6,416 nt of DNA from Nitriliruptorales bacterium (lineage in GTDB: Bacteria > Actinomycetota > Nitriliruptoria > Euzebyales > Egibacteraceae), in assembly GCA_007126835.1 (NCBI GenBank), contig SLAO01000033.1, positions 1 through 6,416 on the forward strand, given 5' to 3'. A program made the position numbers and the translations under genes. The stretch's first letter is position 1; each line of letters starts with the position of its first letter. Of the stretch, positions 5,200 through 6,416 are shown piece by piece. The notes under the pieces are model-generated. The model saw nothing but the letters and a program-made list of their open reading frames with translations. It was not told the origin of the DNA and did no database searches.

Positions 5200-6416
5200 C
5201 TACAGCATGGGCAGGTACCGCTCGATCTCGAACGGCGTCACCTGCGCCCGGTAGTCCTCCCACTCCACCCGCTTGTTGCGCAGGAAGAAATCGAAGACGT
5301 GCTCGCCCAGCGCCTCGGCGACCAGCTCGGAGTCCTCCATGACGGCAAGCGCGTCACCGAGGTTGTGGGGCAACCGGTCGATGCCGGCGGCGGCGCGCTC
5401 CGCACCGGTCATCTCGTAGATGTTGTCCTCGGCCTCCAGCGGCAGCTCGTACTCCTTCTCGATGCCGCGCAGCCCGGCGGCGAGGATCAGGCTGAACGCC
5501 AGGTACGGGTTGCACGCCGGGTCGGGGGCGCGGAACTCGATGCGCGCCGATGCCCCCTTCTTCGGCTTGTACATGGGGATGCGGATGAGTGACGACCGGT
5601 TGTGGCGTCCCCAGGACACGTACACCGGGGCCTCGAAACCGGGCACCAGCCGCTTGTAGCTGTTGACCCACTGGCAGCACACCGCGGTGATCTCGCGGGC
5701 GTGGGCGAGGAGCCCGGCGATGAACCGCTTTCCGACCGGTGACAGGTGGTACGGGTCGCCCTCGTCGTAGAACGCGTTCGTGTCGCCGTCGAACAAAGAC
5801 ACGTGGGTGTGCATCGCCGAGCCCCAGTGCTCCGGCAGGGGCTTGGGCATGAAGGTGGCGTAGATGCCGCGACGCATCGCGACCTCCTTGACCACGAGCC
5901 GGTAGGTCATGATGTTGTCGGCCATCGTGAGCGCGTCGGCGTAGCGCAGGTCGATCTCGTGCTGGCTGGGGGCGACCTCGTGGTGGCTGTACTCGACCGA
6001 GATCCCCATCGCTTCCAACGTCTGGATCGCCTGTCGACGGAAGTCGGACTGCACGTCGAGCGGGGTCAGGTCGAAGTACCCGCCGTTGTCCAGCGGCGTG
6101 GGGTCGTCCGACCCGCTGAACAAGAAGAACTCGATCTCGGGATGGACGTAGAAGCTGAAGCCCATCTCACCGGCTCGGGCGAGGTTGCGTCGCAGGACCT
6201 GGCGCGGATCGGCGGCGAACGGCTCGCCCTCCGGCGTGCGGATGTCGCAGAACATCCGGGCGACCCCCGCCTCCTCCCCGCGCCAGGGAAGCACCTGGAA
6301 CGTCGACGCGTCGGGTACGGCGAGCATGTCCGATTCCTGCACCCGGGCGAAGCCGTCCACCGCGGAGCCGTCGAAGCCGATGCCCTCGGCGAAGGCGTTC
6401 TCCAGTTCGGCGGTGG
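5200..6416 (-). CDS. glnA2: Glutamine synthetase paralogue GlnA2 (5' end cut by window edge)
   Basis: The last 404 residues are present. The frame stays open through the right edge, beginning TAELENAF in the window, so the GTG at 6360 (Val in the text VDGFARV) is internal and not the start. By comparison with M. tuberculosis GlnA2 (446 residues, recalled), about 40 N-terminal residues are missing. Visible motifs are GFDGSAVDGF, HPEIEFF, HHEVAPSQHEID, GSAMHTH, WVNSYKRL, NRSSLIRIP, RIEFRAPDP and the conserved tail EHVFDFFLRNKR. The segment unique to GlnA1 is absent, giving a shorter, alpha-like type I enzyme. Close relatives are either minor glutamine synthetases or, in Streptomyces, gamma-glutamylpolyamine synthetases; sequence by eye cannot decide. 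A tyrosine (codon 5416-5418, NIYEMT) occupies the adenylylation-site position. It is followed by glnE in the same direction after 95 bp. Confidence 0.95.
   Translation of the reverse strand, partial: TAELENAFAEGIGFDGSAVDGFARVQESDMLAVPDASTFQVLPWRGEEAGVARMFCDIRTPEGEPFAADPRQVLRRNLARAGEMGFSFYVHPEIEFFLFSGSDDPTPLDNGGYFDLTPLDVQSDFRRQAIQTLEAMGISVEYSHHEVAPSQHEIDLRYADALTMADNIMTYRLVVKEVAMRRGIYATFMPKPLPEHWGSAMHTHVSLFDGDTNAFYDEGDPYHLSPVGKRFIAGLLAHAREITAVCCQWVNSYKRLVPGFEAPVYVSWGRHNRSSLIRIPMYKPKKGASARIEFRAPDPACNPYLAFSLILAAGLRGIEKEYELPLEAEDNIYEMTGAERAAAGIDRLPHNLGDALAVMEDSELVAEALGEHVFDFFLRNKRVEWEDYRAQVTPFEIERYLPML

Noticed and set aside
6358..6360. GTG as the start of glnA2
   Set aside because: The frame continues upstream with conserved family sequence (ENAFAEGIGFDGSA) through the window edge, so this valine is internal.

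Overview
The window carries a nitrogen-assimilation locus of a high-GC bacterium, almost certainly a member of the Actinomycetota. The evidence for this is the strong G/C bias at third codon positions, proteins that resemble mycobacterial and streptomycete GlnA1, GlnE and GlnA2, and a textbook actinobacterial GlnR-type operator. The layout, glnA1 rightward and convergent with a leftward glnA2-glnE pair, is the one known from Mycobacterium tuberculosis (Rv2220, Rv2221c, Rv2222c). I cannot name the genus.

Region by region: bases 1-106 hold the probable last 34 codons of an unidentified rightward gene. Bases 103-314 are the control region of glnA1. It has a four-half-site GlnR-type box (103-140) that overlaps the upstream stop codon, a candidate -10 (151-156), and a long GC-rich hairpin in the leader (167-261). 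A perfect Shine-Dalgarno (301-308) lies in front of a TTG codon at 315. That TTG, not the upstream ATG at 267, is the better start of glnA1 (315-1736), which encodes the adenylylatable type I glutamine synthetase. Bases 1737-2158 form a 422-bp convergent intergenic region. It contains a terminator hairpin just after glnA1, a second weaker T-tract hairpin, a 14-bp tandem repeat, a long imperfect inverted repeat, a short frame with a half zinc-ribbon motif, and two 63-bp tandem repeats, each able to fold, ending four bases before the glnE stop. Bases 2159-5104 (minus) are full-length glnE. Bases 5105-5199 separate glnE from glnA2 and contain two perfect inverted repeats and a possible leaderless-type promoter. 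Bases 5200-6416 (minus) are glnA2, cut by the right edge so that roughly 40 N-terminal residues are missing.

Functionally, GlnA1 makes glutamine from glutamate and ammonium. GlnE turns it off by adenylylating a conserved tyrosine (Tyr401 here) when nitrogen is plentiful, and removes the AMP when it is scarce. The GlnR-type box would add transcriptional control by nitrogen status. GlnA2 is a paralogue whose relatives act either as minor glutamine synthetases or as gamma-glutamylpolyamine synthetases. The genes themselves are ordinary. The less usual material is in the non-coding DNA: the glnA1 operator-leader arrangement and the repeat-rich convergent junction. I found no undescribed multi-gene system here.
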